DNA of 64,000 nucleotides from Bradyrhizobium sp. B124 (lineage in GTDB: Bacteria > Pseudomonadota > Alphaproteobacteria > Rhizobiales > Xanthobacteraceae): NCBI RefSeq assembly GCF_038967635.1, contig NZ_CP152413.1, positions 372,001 through 436,000 of the forward strand, in the 5' to 3' direction. Positions 44,930 through 53,061 of the stretch are shown piece by piece. The position numbers and the translations under genes are program-made. The notes below the pieces were generated by a model. It was not told where the DNA came from, searched no databases, and worked only from the letters and a program-made list of their open reading frames with translations. Numbering within the stretch: the first letter of the stretch is position 1; every line of letters begins with the position of its first letter.

Positions 44930-46189
44930 ATGTCCGTCGCAGCCGCCGCCACGCAACAAACGCCCACCGCCGCCGAGTCCGATCCCGAGACGCTCGGCTG
45001 GATGCAGGGCTTTCCGCCGCCGCAGGACAAGACGATCACCTTCCGGGACGGCTCGTTCCGCAGCTTCCCCGAATTGCGCTGGGCCTGGAGCAACATCCGC
45101 CAGCTGGTGCCGACCGTGAATGTCTGGCGCGGGGCAGGGCCGGCGTCGGTGCTGCCGCGTGCAGATCACGACATCGGAGCGTCCGCGTCGGTGACCATGG
45201 ACGGCCGCTCGCAGACGTTCGCGCGCATGCTCGAGGAGAGCTATGCCGACGGCATCGCCGTGCTGCACCGGGGCAAGCTGATCTACGAGCGCTATTTCGG
45301 CGCGTTGAGGCCGCACAAGCCGCATATCGCGATGTCGGTGACGAAGTCGTTCACCGGCGTGCTCGCCGGCACGCTGGTCGCCGAAGGCAAGATCGATCCG
45401 CAGGCGCCGGTCACCGACTACGTACCGGAGCTGAAGGCAAGCGCGTTCGGCGATGCGCGCGTGCACGAGGTGATGGATATGACCACGGGGCTCAAATACA
45501 CCGAGGTCTATACCGACAAGAATTCCGACGTGTGGGGGCTGCGGCGCGCCAACGGCATGGCGCCGATCCCGGCAGGCTATGAGGGCGCGACCAACATCTT
45601 CGATTTCCTCTGCGCGCAGCGGAAGCAGGGCGAGCACGGCAAGGCCTTCGCCTACAAGACCGTCAACACCGACGTGCTGGCCTTCATCTGCCGGCGCGCC
45701 AGCGGCATGACCTTGTCTGACCTGCTCTCCGAGAAGGTCTGGGCGCCGATGGGCGCGGAGGAGGATGCGCATTATCACGTCGACCGCATCGGCACCGAAA
45801 GCGGCGGCGGCGGGCTGTCGACGACGCTGCGCGATCTCGCCCGGTTCGGCGAGACGATCCGCAATCACGGCCGTTTCAACGGCCGGCAGATCGTGCCGTC
45901 CACTGTCGTCGAGGACATCGCGCGGGGCGGCGATCCCGAAAAATTCAAGCCGGCCGGCTACACCACACTGCCCGGCGCGTCCTACCGCAATCAGTGGTGG
46001 GTGACGCACAACGCGCACGGCGCCTACATGGCGCGCGGCGTGCACGGCCAGGGCATCTATATCGATCCGAAAGCCGAAATGGTGATCGCGCGCTACGCCT
46101 CGCATCACGCCGCCGGCAACGCTGCCAACGACCCGGTGACGCTGCCGGCCTATATGGCGCTGGCGAAGGATTTGATCGCGGGAGGGTAG
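44930..46189 (+). CDS. Serine hydrolase, 6-aminohexanoate-dimer hydrolase (NylB)-like
   Basis: A 419-residue class C beta-lactamase-fold hydrolase. Ser136-Val-Thr-Lys139 (AMSVTKSFTG) is the catalytic SxxK. FAYKTVNTDVLAF near residue 240 holds the second motif with Tyr242. MTTGLKYTEVYTDKNSDVW and GLSTTLRDLARFGETIRNHGRFNGRQIVP are features shared with NylB-type hydrolases. NylB cleaves amide-bonded nylon oligomers, but most homologues are esterases or peptidases of unknown substrate. No signal peptide. The ATG at 44930 is preferred over an adjacent TTG. Confidence 0.85.
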   Translation: MSVAAAATQQTPTAAESDPETLGWMQGFPPPQDKTITFRDGSFRSFPELRWAWSNIRQLVPTVNVWRGAGPASVLPRADHDIGASASVTMDGRSQTFARMLEESYADGIAVLHRGKLIYERYFGALRPHKPHIAMSVTKSFTGVLAGTLVAEGKIDPQAPVTDYVPELKASAFGDARVHEVMDMTTGLKYTEVYTDKNSDVWGLRRANGMAPIPAGYEGATNIFDFLCAQRKQGEHGKAFAYKTVNTDVLAFICRRASGMTLSDLLSEKVWAPMGAEEDAHYHVDRIGTESGGGGLSTTLRDLARFGETIRNHGRFNGRQIVPSTVVEDIARGGDPEKFKPAGYTTLPGASYRNQWWVTHNAHGAYMARGVHGQGIYIDPKAEMVIARYASHHAAGNAANDPVTLPAYMALAKDLIAGG

Positions 46190-46214
46190 AGACGCAGACC
46201 AATTTGTTCGGTGG

Positions 46215-46300
46215 CGTAGGGTGGATTAGCCGGAGGCGTAATCCACCAACTGGCCGCCGCGATCGTTGCGGCGGGTTACGCTTCGCTAACCCGCCCTACA
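46215..46300. repeat. Intergenic palindromic element, family C copy 3
   Basis: Opens CGTAGGGTGGATTAGCCGG and ends GCTAACCCGCCCTAC. It lies between the convergent NylB-like and deformylase-like genes, two bases before the latter's stop codon. Confidence 0.9.
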
Positions 46301-46302
46301 AA

Positions 46303-46800
46303 TTACCCGCGCGCGATCTTCTCATACCGCTTGATCAGCCGCTCCCGCTTCAGGCGGGACAACCGCCGGATCCAGAACACGCCGTCGAGCTGATCGATCT
46401 CGTGCTGATGGCACACCGCGCGCGGCCCGTCGGACTCCTCGGTCTCCACGTTGCCGTAAACGTCCTGATAGCGGATCCGGACTCGCGCGTGCCGCTCGAC
46501 CTCGTCGTTGACGCCGGGCATCGAGACGCTGCCCTCCTTGTGCAGGATCATTTCCGACGAGGTCCAGATGATCTCCGGATTGACATAGGCCCGCGGTCCT
46601 TCGCTGGCGTCGAGCTCGAGCACCACGACCCGCAGCGGCACGCCGATATGCGGCGCCGTGATGCCGATGCCTGGTGCCGCATGCATGGTCTCGAGCAGGT
46701 CGGCTGCCAGCTCGCGCAGCGCGTCGTCGAACATGGTCACCGGCTCGGCTGGGAGCGCAAGCCGCGGATCGGGATAGCGGACGATGGGACGGATGGTCAT
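46303..46800 (-). CDS. Peptide deformylase-like protein lacking canonical metal ligands
   Basis: A 165-residue protein of deformylase length and fold. All three deformylase motifs are recognisable but altered. Motif I is GIGITAPHIG (44-53) where active enzymes have GxGxAAxQ. Motif II is EGSVS (89-93), with Ser91 in place of the metal-binding Cys. Motif III is HEIDQ (133-137), keeping His133 and Glu134 but with Gln137 in place of the second His. Two of three metal ligands are thus gone, so classical deformylation of N-formyl-Met is doubtful. The frame is intact and GC3-rich, suggesting a kept gene with another role. Confidence 0.85.
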   Translation of the reverse strand: MTIRPIVRYPDPRLALPAEPVTMFDDALRELAADLLETMHAAPGIGITAPHIGVPLRVVVLELDASEGPRAYVNPEIIWTSSEMILHKEGSVSMPGVNDEVERHARVRIRYQDVYGNVETEESDGPRAVCHQHEIDQLDGVFWIRRLSRLKRERLIKRYEKIARG

Positions 46801-46869
46801 GCCGGTGTCTTAGGCCAGCGCATCGCGCCGGACAACACGCCGATGCAGAGCCCGCGCGCGGCGCGCCGC

Positions 46870-47742
46870 TCAGAGATGCTTCTCGAAAAACAGGTCAGGG
46901 TAGGGGTCGTCGTTGAAGCGCGGGATCTCGGTCCAGCCGCTCCGGCGGTAGAGCTGGCCGGCTTCGGCCAGCGCGCTGTTGGTGTCGAGCCGCAGCACCG
47001 CGATGCCGAGCTCGCGCGCGGCCTTCTCGGCTGCGTCCATCAGGCGACGGCCGAGGCCAAGCCCGCGCGCAGCGGGCGCGACCCAGAGCCGCTTGATCTC
47101 CGCGAACTCGCTGCTGCTGCCCTTCAGTCCGACGCAGCCGATCGGCAGGCCGTCCGACATCGCCACGACGAAGCTGCCGCGCGGGCGGACCATGTCCTTC
47201 GCGTTAGGGTCGCGCGACAGCTTGACGTCAAATCCCTGTTTGAAGCGCCGCGCCAGCTCGGCGTAATATTCGCCGAGGCAGTAGCGCGCCGCATCGCTGT
47301 GCGGGTCCATCTCCTGCAGTGCCGTGCCGTCGCGCCCGAGCGCCGAGGCAATCAGATCCATCGCCGAAAGCAGCGCCTCGCGCTGGGTGTGATGGCTAAG
47401 GAAGTCCTTGGCCTGCCGGTTGGAGATCGCCTCATAGGCGTTGAACTGGCGCTTGCCCGCCGCCGTCAGGTGGGCGATGCGGCGGCGCGCATCGTCGCCA
47501 TGCGCCGTGGTCTCGATCAGCCCTTCGTCCTCGAGACTGCGCAACAGGCGGCTCATCAGGCCGGAATCGAGCCCGAGATAATCCCTGATGTCGCCGACGT
47601 CAGTGCGGCCGTGCCCGATCGCGTTCAGCACCCGCGCCGCGCCGAGCGGCCGGCCGCGGCCGAGGAACGAGGTGTCGAGCGCGCCGACGGCGGAGGTCAC
47701 GGCACGGTTGAAGCGGCGGACGCGGGAAACCGGATCGAGCAT
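46870..47742 (-). CDS. MarR-GNAT fusion: HTH regulator with acetyltransferase domain
   Basis: A 290-residue two-domain protein. Residues about 1-140 form a MarR winged helix (VGDIRDYLGLDSGLMSRLLRSLEDEGLIETTAHGDDARRR). Residues about 150-290 form a GNAT acetyltransferase with LWVAPAARGLGLGRRLMDAAEKAARELG, the acetyl-CoA-binding R/Q-x-x-G-x-G/A loop. Such fusions may link acetylation to gene control. The ATG at 47742 directly abuts a perfect 22-base palindrome, so there is no Shine-Dalgarno and translation may be leaderless. An in-frame TTG at 47778 would place the palindrome inside the gene and is less likely. Confidence 0.88.
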   Translation of the reverse strand: MLDPVSRVRRFNRAVTSAVGALDTSFLGRGRPLGAARVLNAIGHGRTDVGDIRDYLGLDSGLMSRLLRSLEDEGLIETTAHGDDARRRIAHLTAAGKRQFNAYEAISNRQAKDFLSHHTQREALLSAMDLIASALGRDGTALQEMDPHSDAARYCLGEYYAELARRFKQGFDVKLSRDPNAKDMVRPRGSFVVAMSDGLPIGCVGLKGSSSEFAEIKRLWVAPAARGLGLGRRLMDAAEKAARELGIAVLRLDTNSALAEAGQLYRRSGWTEIPRFNDDPYPDLFFEKHL

Positions 47743-47764
47743 ATATCTGACTTTAGTCAGATAT
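47743..47764. promoter_or_regulatory. Perfect 22-base palindrome upstream of the MarR-GNAT gene
   Basis: Arms ATATCTGACT and AGTCAGATAT are exact reverse complements separated by TT. The palindrome touches the start codon of the MarR-GNAT gene. Size and AT-rich ends match operators of MarR-family dimers, and the position fits autoregulation by blocking the start of transcription or of translation. Confidence 0.7.
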
Positions 47765-47841
47765 CGTCGCTGCGTCAATCGGCGGCCGATCCCGTTGATG
47801 GAGCCGGTGCGAACCTGCTGCGAGCCGGATATTGCTGGAAC

Positions 47842-48702
47842 CTAGCCCCGCGCCAGCACCAGCAAATTGCCGGCAAGGATCGCGGCGGCGCCGGCGAGCA
47901 CCGGCCAGCCCAGCGCGAGGTGCTCGAACAACGCCGACAACACGAGGGCGACAAGCGGCACCAGCGCGAGCGTGTAGGCGGCGCGGCCGGGACCGAGCCG
48001 GCGCACCAGCTCGAAATAGAGCATGAAGGTGATGCAGGACGCGGCGATGGCGAGATAGAGGAAGCTCGTCAAATAGGAGAGCGAGACGTCGGCGGCAAAC
48101 GGCGTGCGGGTCGCGACGGCCCAGAGCGCGCTCGCCGCCGCGCCGACGAATGCGCCCCAGGCGAGCACGGAGACCACGGGCAGCCCGGCGCGCTGGTTGC
48201 GCGCGCCGACCGTCGTCCCGGCGCCGGTCGCGACCGCCGCTGTGAGCGCCCAGGCCAGCCCCGCAAGCGGCGCAGCGCCATGCGCGGTGGCGCCGGGCAG
48301 GAAGATGATCGCAAGGCCAAGGATGCCGCACAGCGCGCCCCACACGAAGCTCGGGGAGATCGTGACGCCGAGCGCGGCCCGCGCGATCACGGCCGCGAAC
48401 AGCGAGGATGTCGACAGCACCAGTGCCGCAAGTCCGCTCGGCATCCGGGCGGTCGCTTCATAGAAGGCGATGAAGGCAATGGCGAAGAACAACAGGCCCT
48501 GCAACACGACGGCCAGCCGGTCCTTGCGCGGGATCCCGAGCGGCACGCCGCGCAGCCGGCCATAGCCAAGCAGGATGAGGCCGGCGAGCACCATGCGCAG
48601 CGCGACCGACCACGGCGCGGGCGTGACGCCGGCCTGCATCGCGGTGGCCAGTGCGCCGCCGCCCCACAGCAGTGCGGTCAGCGCGAACAGTGCGGCTGTC
48701 AT
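47842..48702 (-). CDS. EamA/DMT family transporter
   Basis: A 286-residue inner-membrane protein with ten hydrophobic helices and two EamA repeats (LFALTALLWGGGALATAMQAG and LAWALTAAVATGAGTTVGARNQ). Drug/metabolite transporters of this type export amino acids or metabolites. Its ATG overlaps the stop of the MarR gene by four bases (ATGA), so the regulator and transporter form a translationally coupled operon. Confidence 0.9.
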   Translation of the reverse strand: MTAALFALTALLWGGGALATAMQAGVTPAPWSVALRMVLAGLILLGYGRLRGVPLGIPRKDRLAVVLQGLLFFAIAFIAFYEATARMPSGLAALVLSTSSLFAAVIARAALGVTISPSFVWGALCGILGLAIIFLPGATAHGAAPLAGLAWALTAAVATGAGTTVGARNQRAGLPVVSVLAWGAFVGAAASALWAVATRTPFAADVSLSYLTSFLYLAIAASCITFMLYFELVRRLGPGRAAYTLALVPLVALVLSALFEHLALGWPVLAGAAAILAGNLLVLARG

Positions 48703-49208
48703 GGCGTTGTGGCATCGTCGAGCAGCCCGCGCCAGCCGCCCGCGTCGATCCGCGCGCTCTCTCCCTCGAGCCGGGTGAGCGCGGAATCGAGTGTTGTCCG
48801 CTCGCTGTCCGAGAGGCGCGTGAGCAGCCGCGCTTCGATCGCACTGCCCAGTGCGGCGATCCTGTTGAAGGCGATCCGGCCGCTGCGGGTGATGCTGACC
48901 GCGGCGAAGCGGCGATCGGTCTTGGCCGGCCGCCGCATCGCGAAGCCGAGCTCTGTGAGCTGGCCGATGCCGCGGCTGACCGCGAACGGATCGAGCGCGC
49001 AGGCGCGGCCGATTTCGGAGGCATTGGCCGCATCGCGCTCGGCGATGACGGCGAGGATACGCCAGCCGGCCTGGCTCAATCCGAACGTCTCGCTGTAGAA
49101 GCTCTCGAGCGGGCGGGCGACCTGCGCCGCGACGAGGAACAGGCGATAGGGCAGCCAGGCGCTGAGCTTCAGGCCATCGTCGGATGCGGGGGCAGCGGAT
49201 TGCTTCAT
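48699..49208 (-). CDS. MarR family transcriptional regulator
   Basis: A 169-residue winged-helix regulator. LSQAGWRILAVIAERDAANASEIGRACALDPFAVSRGIGQLTELGFAMRRPAKTDRRFAAVSIT contains the recognition helix and the DxR wing. The start at 49208 (MKQSAAPAS) is preferred because upstream codons lack domain character. It is first in an operon with the EamA gene and is likely to control it. Confidence 0.9.
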   Translation of the reverse strand: MKQSAAPASDDGLKLSAWLPYRLFLVAAQVARPLESFYSETFGLSQAGWRILAVIAERDAANASEIGRACALDPFAVSRGIGQLTELGFAMRRPAKTDRRFAAVSITRSGRIAFNRIAALGSAIEARLLTRLSDSERTTLDSALTRLEGESARIDAGGWRGLLDDATTP

Positions 49209-49421
49209 GGCGGCGAGGCTCGCACATGTAATTGCAAAGTGCAAGTATTGTGCAAGAGATTGAAGCGATCGGAGCGCATGCGCGGAAATCCCGACACACT
49301 TGTCACTCCCATCATCCGTTGCCGCCGCGCCAGATTGCGGCATGGCCAATGACGAACGGCCTCGGCGCGGGAACTGCGCCGTGGTCGCGGAGTTCGTCCA
49401 ATTCGAAAGATGGAGATCATC

Positions 49422-50219
49422 ATGAGCAAATCAGCTGAAAACGATCGCGGCGGACTGGCGGCAATGCAGACCCCGCCCGTGGTGTCGCGGGAGGCGTGGG
49501 AGGCGGCGCGTCTGGAGATGCTGGTGAAGGAGAAGGCGCAGGTGCGGGCACGTGACGCGCTTGCCGCCGAGCGGCGGCGGATGCCGTGGATGGCGGTCGA
49601 GAAGGCGTATGTCTTCGAAGGACCGAACGGCAAGGCGAGCCTGCTCGATCTGTTCGAAGGCCGCCGGCAACTGATCGTCTACCGCGCGTTCTTCGAGCCC
49701 GGCGTGTTCGGCTGGCCGGATCACGGTTGCCGCGGCTGCTCGCTCGGCGCCGATCAGGTCGGCCATCTCTCGCATCTGAACCAGCGCGACACCACGCTGG
49801 CCTACGCGTCGCGCGCGCCGCAGGCCGACATCGCGCGGCTGAAGGCGCGGATGGAGTGGGAGATGCCGTGGTACACGATCACCGACAGTTTTGATGCCGA
49901 CTTCGGCGTCGCCGAATGGCACGGCCACAACGTGTTTGTCCGCGACGGTGAGCGGATCTTCCGCACCTATCTCGTCAACAGCCGCGGCGATGAATCGATG
50001 GGCACGGTGTGGAGCTATCTCGACATCACGCCGTTCGGCCGTCAGGAGCTCTGGGAGGACTCGCCCAAGGGCTATCCGCAGGGGCCGACGTACAAATGGT
50101 GGAACTGGCACGACAATTACGAGGCCGAGGCCGCGCCGAACGCGAAGTGGGCCGCCGTGACCGACGCCGGCGAAGCTGCGTTCCGCAAGATCGCCGAACA
50201 GGAACGCAAGGCGACTTAA
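49422..50219 (+). CDS. DUF899 family thioredoxin-fold-like protein
   Basis: A 265-residue DUF899 protein. VVSREAWEAARLEMLVKEKAQVRARDALAAERRRMPWM near the N-terminus and LIVYRAFFEPGVFGWPDHGCRGCS near residue 85, with a CRGC pair in the redox-motif position, are hallmarks. NVFVRDGERIFRTYLVNSRGDE follows. The family is predicted to be redox-active but untested. The start at 49422 has GGAG eight bases upstream; an earlier in-frame ATG at 49410 is possible. Confidence 0.88.
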   Translation: MSKSAENDRGGLAAMQTPPVVSREAWEAARLEMLVKEKAQVRARDALAAERRRMPWMAVEKAYVFEGPNGKASLLDLFEGRRQLIVYRAFFEPGVFGWPDHGCRGCSLGADQVGHLSHLNQRDTTLAYASRAPQADIARLKARMEWEMPWYTITDSFDADFGVAEWHGHNVFVRDGERIFRTYLVNSRGDESMGTVWSYLDITPFGRQELWEDSPKGYPQGPTYKWWNWHDNYEAEAAPNAKWAAVTDAGEAAFRKIAEQERKAT

Positions 50220-50230
50220 CGGGGCGGAGC

Positions 50231-50257
50231 AGGGAGGACGCACGCAGCGTCCTCCCT
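50231..50257. terminator. Bidirectional hairpin between convergent genes
   Basis: AGGGAGGACGC and GCGTCCTCCCT form a perfect 11-base stem around an ACGCA loop. It lies 11 bases after the DUF899 stop and overlaps the stop of the opposing LysR gene. No T-tract on either side, so termination is probable but not classical. Confidence 0.6.
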
Positions 50258-51158
50258 ACCTGCGGTTGTCCTTCGCGGCCGAGAGTGCCTTCAGCGCCGA
50301 CAGCGTCTGCCGCAGCCCGCGGTCGAGGCGCTTGTCGCGCCGGATCACGACCGCGAGCCGGCGGTGGAGCTTTGGCGACAGCGACCGGACGATCAGGTCG
50401 CGCTGCTTGGTGTTGGCCGGCACGGCCATGCCGGGCAGGATCGCGCAGCCGAGGCCGGCGCGCACCATCTCCTTGATCGCCTCGACGCTGCCCAGCGACA
50501 TCAACGGCTTCAGCGACACGCCGCCCCGCGCCAGCCACTCGTCGGCGGTGCGCCTGGTGTTGCCGCCGGGTTCGAACAGCAGAACCGGCCTGGTCGCCAG
50601 CACCTCCGGCGTGATCCGCGGCGGCAGCATCATGTCGCGCGGCGCGATCAGCACGAACTCGTCATTCATGACCGGAGTGATCTCGAAGCTGCGCCCCGAC
50701 ACCGGCAGCGTGACCAGGGCGATGTCGATCGTGTTGTCCTCGACCGCCCGCGCGATCTCCGCGGTGTTGCCGGTGGTGACCGTGATCTCGAGCGAGGGCA
50801 GTGCGGCGCGCAGCTCCTTCAGGATCGGCGGCAGCAGGAAGATGCAGGCGGTCGCACCGGTGCCGAGCCGCACGCGGCCTGCCGTTCCCGCCGTCTGCTG
50901 CGCGACGGCGTCGACCGCCGACGTCACCGCCGCGCTGATCTGCTGCGCGTGTGAGAGCAACGCGACGCCGGCGGCCGTCGGCCTCGCCCGTCGCCCGACC
51001 CGCTCGATCAACGTCGCATTCAGGCTCCTCTCGAGCTGGCGCACCTGCAAGCTCACCGCCGGCTGCGTGAGTTGCAGCCGCTCGGCCGCTGCAGAGAAGC
51101 TGCCGCAATCGATCACGACGGCGAAGCTTTCGAGATAGTCGAGGTTGAGATTCTTCAT
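50256..51158 (-). CDS. LysR family transcriptional regulator
   Basis: A 300-residue regulator. YLESFAVVIDCGSFSAAAERLQLTQPAVSLQVRQLERSLNATLIER is a classic LysR helix-turn-helix. GRVRLGTGATACIFLLPPILKELRAALP begins the effector domain. The start at 51158 (MKNLNLD) precedes the conserved helix by the usual distance. It is divergent from the GNAT-MFS pair, with a perfect palindrome in between. Confidence 0.92.
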   Translation of the reverse strand: MKNLNLDYLESFAVVIDCGSFSAAAERLQLTQPAVSLQVRQLERSLNATLIERVGRRARPTAAGVALLSHAQQISAAVTSAVDAVAQQTAGTAGRVRLGTGATACIFLLPPILKELRAALPSLEITVTTGNTAEIARAVEDNTIDIALVTLPVSGRSFEITPVMNDEFVLIAPRDMMLPPRITPEVLATRPVLLFEPGGNTRRTADEWLARGGVSLKPLMSLGSVEAIKEMVRAGLGCAILPGMAVPANTKQRDLIVRSLSPKLHRRLAVVIRRDKRLDRGLRQTLSALKALSAAKDNRR

Positions 51159-51169
51159 CAAAGTATCTC

Positions 51170-51184
51170 TTATGCTGTGCATAA
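51170..51184. promoter_or_regulatory. Candidate LysR operator upstream of LysR/GNAT-MFS
   Basis: TTATGC, TGT, GCATAA: a perfect six-base inverted repeat 12 bases upstream of the LysR start codon and about 75 bases before the GNAT gene. It has the ATAA/TTAT character of LysR autoregulatory sites. Confidence 0.5.
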
Positions 51185-51257
51185 CCAACCAAAGCTTCAT
51201 TTATATAACGCGCGGATGCATGCTCGGGCAATATTGACGGCTCGGGTGAGAGACGGA

Positions 51258-51815
51258 ATGGCGATAGGCAACAACGGCGTCGTCGTGCGCGACGCAGCGG
51301 ATGACGACATGGCCGACGTGCAGGGCATCTACGCCCATCACGTGCTCAACGGACTGGCGACCTTCGAGGAGGTGCCGCCGACGGTGGACGAGATGCGTAG
51401 CCGCCGGAATGCGGTGGTAGCGGCGGGGCTGCCGTATCTCGTGGCAGATGTTGATGGACGCGTGGCCGGCTATTGCTATGCGACAGCGTACCGGCCGCGG
51501 CCGGCCTATCGCCACACCATCGAGGACTCGGTCTACGTGTCCAACGGGCTGCACGGCCGCGGTATCGGCGTGGCGCTGCTTCAGGGATTGATCGTGCGTA
51601 CCGAAGCGGGGCCGTGGCGGCAGATGCTGGCCGTGATCGGCAACAGCGGCAACGCCGGATCGATCGCGCTGCATCGTCGCTTGGGCTTCGAGATGGTCGG
51701 GACGCTAAGATCGGTCGGCTTCAAACTGGGGCAATGGGTCGACACCGTGCTGATGCAGCGGCCGCTTGGACCGGGCGCCTCCACGCTTCCCGCGGAGAGG
51801 GAATTGCCACGGTGA
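51258..51815 (+). CDS. GNAT N-acetyltransferase, phosphinothricin acetyltransferase-like
   Basis: A 185-residue acetyltransferase. VVVRDAADDDMADVQGIYAHHVLNGLATFEEVPP at the start and SVYVSNGLHGRGIGVALLQGLI (acetyl-CoA loop) near residue 95 are typical of the PAT/MnaT subgroup, as is IGNSGNAGSIALHRRLGFEMVGTLRSVGFKLGQWVD. Members acetylate phosphinothricin-like compounds or methionine derivatives. GAGAGACGGA precedes the ATG. The MFS start overlaps its stop (GTGA), so transport and acetylation are co-translated. Confidence 0.9.
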   Translation: MAIGNNGVVVRDAADDDMADVQGIYAHHVLNGLATFEEVPPTVDEMRSRRNAVVAAGLPYLVADVDGRVAGYCYATAYRPRPAYRHTIEDSVYVSNGLHGRGIGVALLQGLIVRTEAGPWRQMLAVIGNSGNAGSIALHRRLGFEMVGTLRSVGFKLGQWVDTVLMQRPLGPGASTLPAERELPR

Positions 51816-52990
51816 TCGCCCGCCGCGTCGTGGCCGCGCTCGGGCTGGCTCAACTGATCTCGTGGGGCGCGACCTACTATCTGATCGGCGGCTTCGGCGA
51901 GCAGATCGCCGCGGATCTCGGCTGGGGGCGCGACATCGTCTACGGCGGATTCGCCGCGGCGCTGCTGGCGATGGGCGTGGCGTCACCGCTTGCGGGGAGG
52001 TGGGTGGACCGCCGTGGCGGCCGGGAGGTCATGGTCGCAGGCGCCGTGATCAACGCGCTCAGCTGCGCCGGTCTCGCGGTCTCGCATCAGATCTCGACCT
52101 ATTTCGCATCCTGGATCGTGCTCGGCCTCGGCATGCGGCTGACGCTGTACGATGCAGCGTTCGCGGCGCTGGCCCGGATCGGCGGACCGGAGGCGCGCCG
52201 CGCGATGTCCGGGATCACCTTGCTCGGTGGCCTGGCGGCAACCGTGTTCTGGCCGCTCGGCCATATGCTTTCGGAACAGTTCGGCTGGCGCGTCGCGGTG
52301 CTGGTTTATGCCGGGCTCGCACTGCTGACTGTCCCGCTACACTTGCTGATCCCGAACAAGCGGTTTGCCGGCGTGCCGAGCTCCACGGCGCCGGCATCCA
52401 AGCAACCACGCGCCGCCAGCCGCCGGCAGCTTGCGGCGGCAGGCGCCCTCTATGCCGTCATCATGACCGGAGCGAATTTCCTGAATGCCGGCATGTCCGC
52501 GCACATGATCGCGGTGCTCGCCGGGCTCGGGCTCACCGTCACGGTGGCAGTATGGATCGCAACGCTCCGGGGCATCGGGCAATCCGCCGCGCGTCTCTGC
52601 GAAGTCCTGTTCGGTGCACGGCTCGATCCACTCGCGCTCAATTTGATGGCCTGCCTGATCATGCCGCTGTCGTTCATCGCCGGACTGTTCAGCGGAACGG
52701 CGAAGGAGATGGGGATTGCCTTCGCGCTGCTCTACGGCGCATGCAACGGCATTCTGACCATCACCAGGGGAACGCTGCCGCTGATCCTGTTCGATCATCG
52801 CAGCTATGGCACGCTGGTCGGCCGGCTCATCGTTCCGAGCTTCATCCTGCCCGCGGCGGCGCCGCTGGTCTATGCAGTCGTGATCGACCGGTACGGCGAT
52901 GCCAGCGCGCTCTATCTCTCCACCGGCCTTGCCGTGACGACGTTGCTTGCGGCTGCGATGTTGAAGGTGATGTTCCCCAGAACTTCTTGA
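51812..52990 (+). CDS. MFS transporter coupled to the GNAT gene
   Basis: A 392-residue inner-membrane transporter with twelve predicted helices. QLISWGATYYLIGGFGEQIAADLGWGRDIVYGGFA opens it, and GRWVDRRGGREVMVAG near residue 63 is motif A. The GTG start at 51812 overlaps the preceding TGA by four bases; the frame upstream is only a shadow of the GNAT gene. It may export the acetylated or parent compound. Substrate unknown. Confidence 0.88.
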   Translation: MIARRVVAALGLAQLISWGATYYLIGGFGEQIAADLGWGRDIVYGGFAAALLAMGVASPLAGRWVDRRGGREVMVAGAVINALSCAGLAVSHQISTYFASWIVLGLGMRLTLYDAAFAALARIGGPEARRAMSGITLLGGLAATVFWPLGHMLSEQFGWRVAVLVYAGLALLTVPLHLLIPNKRFAGVPSSTAPASKQPRAASRRQLAAAGALYAVIMTGANFLNAGMSAHMIAVLAGLGLTVTVAVWIATLRGIGQSAARLCEVLFGARLDPLALNLMACLIMPLSFIAGLFSGTAKEMGIAFALLYGACNGILTITRGTLPLILFDHRSYGTLVGRLIVPSFILPAAAPLVYAVVIDRYGDASALYLSTGLAVTTLLAAAMLKVMFPRTS

Positions 52991-53061
52991 GCTCAAGGAC
53001 TCGCTGCGGTGAACGGCGCAAGTTATCCTGTTTCAAAACCAGATAAGGGAGGCAGAAGAAC

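Noticed and set aside
45994..49098. A plus-strand open frame of over 1000 codons
   Set aside because: It runs antisense to the deformylase-like, MarR-GNAT, EamA and MarR genes, has low-complexity Arg/Gly/Ala content and no domain. It is a high-GC shadow.
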